NCBI GenBank assembly: GCA_002428055.1
Contig: DIZY01000072.1
Location: forward strand, 7,771-14,132
Length of the DNA: 6,362 nt
Reading direction: 5' to 3'
From: Helicobacteraceae bacterium UBA6016
GTDB lineage: Bacteria; Campylobacterota; Campylobacteria; Campylobacterales; UBA6016
Made by a program: the position numbers and the translations under genes. Position 1 is the stretch's first letter; each line of letters starts with the position of its first letter. Shown in pieces: positions 4,702 to 6,362 of this stretch. The notes below the pieces were generated by a model, which was given only the letters and a program-made list of their open reading frames with translations, had not been told where the DNA came from and ran no database searches.

Positions 4702-5871
4702 TTGCCGCACGCTTTTGTAGGTAGCGTAAAGAGCGACATTAAGCCTTGCAGTGTTGGGGAGCTAAAACTCGTAGAGTTTGTCAGTACGACACGATACTCT
4801 CTTGCGCTCATAGAGATGAGGGGTGTTCGCTTTGCGCTTTCGGTGCGAGGTAAAGAGGGTAGCTATCTGATAAAACCGGAGAAACTTACCCGTCCATCCG
4901 AGCTTAATTTGACGAAAGAGGCGATTGCTATTTTTTGCGACGCTTTTTGCGGCGAAGTACTATCTTCAAATGTTGCCCTAAAAAAAGAGAAAGCAAAATC
5001 TTCAAAGCTGTTAGACCCGCTATTTTTTTGCAAACATCCTGAGTTTTTTGACGGAGAGGTGTCTGTAGAGGTTGGCTTTGGAAGTGGGCGGCATCTGCTT
5101 TACAGGGCAAAAGAGGAGCCCAGTAAGAAGTTTGTCGGCATAGAGATATATAAGCCCTCCATCGAACAGGTACTTCGTCAGTGCGAACTGCAAGGGCTTG
5201 AGAATGTATATGTCGTTGATTTTGATGCAAGACTCGTCATAGAGACGATGAAAGAGGGGGCGGTGTCGGAGATATTTGTCCACTTTCCGGTGCCTTGGCC
5301 TGATAGTCCGACAAGACGGGTTATCTCTGAGAGTTTCTTGAGTGTCTGCTCAAAGGTGCTGAAAGAGGGCGGTTTTATGGAGCTTAGAAGCGACGATAGA
5401 GAGTATTTTGAGTACTCTTTCGGGTGTGCGATGAGCTTGCCGAAAACTAGAGTAGATACTTATAAGAATGAGCCTGCCGAGATAGTCAGCAAATATGAAG
5501 ATAGGTGGCTAAGACAGGGTAAGGATATTTTCGAGATGAGAGTGTATCCCGAAAAAGGCGAAAATAGCGAACAACAAAAAGCCTCTTTCGAGTTTGAGGG
5601 AGAAGTAAGCCTTCAAGCTGTCCAAAATTTACCAAAAGGCGCCATGGTGAGCGAGGGTATGCTTCTTAATTTTGAGGATTTGCTACTCTCTGCAAACGGC
5701 AAAGACTTTGCGCTAAAAGTCACCTTCGGAGATACTGCAAGACCCGATAGAAGATATATAGTTTCGCTTGACGGTGCAGTATCTTATTTTCCGTTTGCCC
5801 CGCTATGCGTGGAAGCCTCCAGAAAAGCACACAAAATCATAAAAGAGTATTTGTATGGAAAAAATAGTTAG
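4702..5871 (+). CDS. trmB: TrmB, tRNA (guanine-N7)-methyltransferase, long Campylobacterota form
   Basis: TrmB uses S-adenosylmethionine to make m7G46 in the variable loop of tRNA. The Rossmann methyltransferase core covers about 110-285. It has the SAM-binding VEVGFGSGRHL (122-132), acidic GIEIY (146-150), FDARL (174-178), HFPVPWPDSPTRRV (194-207), RSDD (229-232, matching the TDW region of E. coli TrmB) and SKYEDRW (263-269, matching TKFEQRG). At 389 residues it is much longer than E. coli TrmB (about 239). A domain of about 105 residues precedes the core and about 100 residues follow it. From memory, C. jejuni TrmB is also extended and has the same HFPVPW variant, where most TrmB proteins have FPDPW. 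The TTG start has a good ribosome binding site. It overlaps the ftsE-like gene by 17 bp, suggesting coupled translation. The added domains are unexplained and may help bind tRNA. Confidence 0.92.
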   Translation: MPHAFVGSVKSDIKPCSVGELKLVEFVSTTRYSLALIEMRGVRFALSVRGKEGSYLIKPEKLTRPSELNLTKEAIAIFCDAFCGEVLSSNVALKKEKAKSSKLLDPLFFCKHPEFFDGEVSVEVGFGSGRHLLYRAKEEPSKKFVGIEIYKPSIEQVLRQCELQGLENVYVVDFDARLVIETMKEGAVSEIFVHFPVPWPDSPTRRVISESFLSVCSKVLKEGGFMELRSDDREYFEYSFGCAMSLPKTRVDTYKNEPAEIVSKYEDRWLRQGKDIFEMRVYPEKGENSEQQKASFEFEGEVSLQAVQNLPKGAMVSEGMLLNFEDLLLSANGKDFALKVTFGDTARPDRRYIVSLDGAVSYFPFAPLCVEASRKAHKIIKEYLYGKNS

Positions 5872-6362
5872 CGCACAAAATCTTTATTTGGGATACAAAA
5901 AAGAAGACCCTGTCATCAAAGGCGGAAACTTTTCTGTAAACAAAGGCGAATTTGTCTTTTTGACTGGATCGAGCGGAAGCGGAAAGACGACACTTATCAA
6001 GTCCCTTTACGGCGGCGTGCGTCCAAGAAGCGGCGCTCTTGAAGTTGGCGGCGTAAATATGGTAAAAGCCGGAAACGGCAAATTGACAAACCTACGACGC
6101 AAGATGGGACTCGTGTTTCAAGACTACAAACTGATAGAGGAGTGGAGTATCAAAAAAAATGTGATGCTACCGCTCATCATAGCCGGATACTCTGCGGATG
6201 TGTGCGAACAACAGACCTCAAAACTTCTAAATCATGTAAAGCTGACACACAAATCAGATGACTATCCCGATGAACTTTCAGGCGGCGAGCAGCAAAGGGC
6301 GGCAGTGGCTAGAGCCCTTGTGCATAGCCCGCTTATCATAGTTGCGGACGAGCCTACGGGCG
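5855..6362 (+). CDS. ftsE: FtsE-like ABC ATPase, 5' part, truncated by the window edge
   Basis: The first 169 codons are visible, from ATG 5855. Present in order are Walker A GSSGSGKT (38-45), the Q-loop in VFQDYKLI (Gln89), the signature LSGGEQQR (141-148) and Walker B LIIVADE (160-166) with catalytic Glu166. The remainder (D-loop, His switch) lies outside. The QD-aromatic-K-L segment is typical of FtsE, which pairs with the membrane protein FtsX to couple ATP hydrolysis to activation of peptidoglycan hydrolases at division. The LolD/MacB export ATPases are close relatives and cannot be fully excluded, but the gene order (C. jejuni Cj1277c/Cj1276c) favours FtsE, with ftsX expected next. It begins inside trmB (17-bp overlap), with a weak AAGAG about 8 nt upstream, so it probably depends on trmB translation. 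Confidence 0.9.
   Translation, partial: MEKIVSAQNLYLGYKKEDPVIKGGNFSVNKGEFVFLTGSSGSGKTTLIKSLYGGVRPRSGALEVGGVNMVKAGNGKLTNLRRKMGLVFQDYKLIEEWSIKKNVMLPLIIAGYSADVCEQQTSKLLNHVKLTHKSDDYPDELSGGEQQRAAVARALVHSPLIIVADEPTG

Overview
The window looks like a chromosomal segment of a Campylobacterota (epsilonproteobacterial) genome. The main evidence is gene order. From about 1376 to the right edge it carries rodA, an RluA-family pseudouridine synthase, a fibronectin type III lipoprotein of the FlpA kind, an unusually long trmB, and an ftsE-like ABC ATPase. As I recall it, this matches the Campylobacter jejuni neighbourhood Cj1282 (mrdB/rodA), Cj1280c, Cj1279c (flpA), Cj1278c (trmB) and Cj1277c (ftsE-like). 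I cannot name the genus. G+C looks higher than in Campylobacter, so a free-living Sulfurimonas- or Sulfuricurvum-like relative is possible.

Layout. (1) 1-1162, plus strand: the 3' end of an unrecognised gene overlaps (ATGA) a 327-residue membrane protein with a C-terminal J domain. This part is AT-rich (20/60 G+C at 181-240, 17/60 at 601-660, against 35/60 at 4801-4860 and 27/60 at 3061-3120). (2) 1163-1279: a short noncoding strip with two families of small direct repeats. (3) 1280-1356, minus strand: a complete tRNA with anticodon CAT and an encoded CCA. Its own promoter seems to lie inside the 3' end of rodA. (4) 1376-2494, minus strand: rodA. (5) 2532-6362, plus strand: a compact operon rlu - flpA-like - trmB - ftsE-like. 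Its three junctions are a 53-bp overlap, direct abutment and a 17-bp overlap. The last gene runs off the edge.

The right part is a conserved housekeeping block. RodA polymerises side-wall peptidoglycan. The FtsE-like ATPase normally works with FtsX to control wall hydrolases. The FN3 lipoprotein is exported and membrane-anchored. The two remaining enzymes modify RNA (23S or tRNA pseudouridine, tRNA m7G46).

The left part is the likely accessory region. The J-domain protein and its coupled partner stop about 120 bp from the 3' end of a tRNA, on the side where tRNA-targeted elements sit, and their base composition differs from the rest. No integrase and no second attachment site are visible, so an island is only a hypothesis. 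The coupled gene pair is the most likely undescribed system here.
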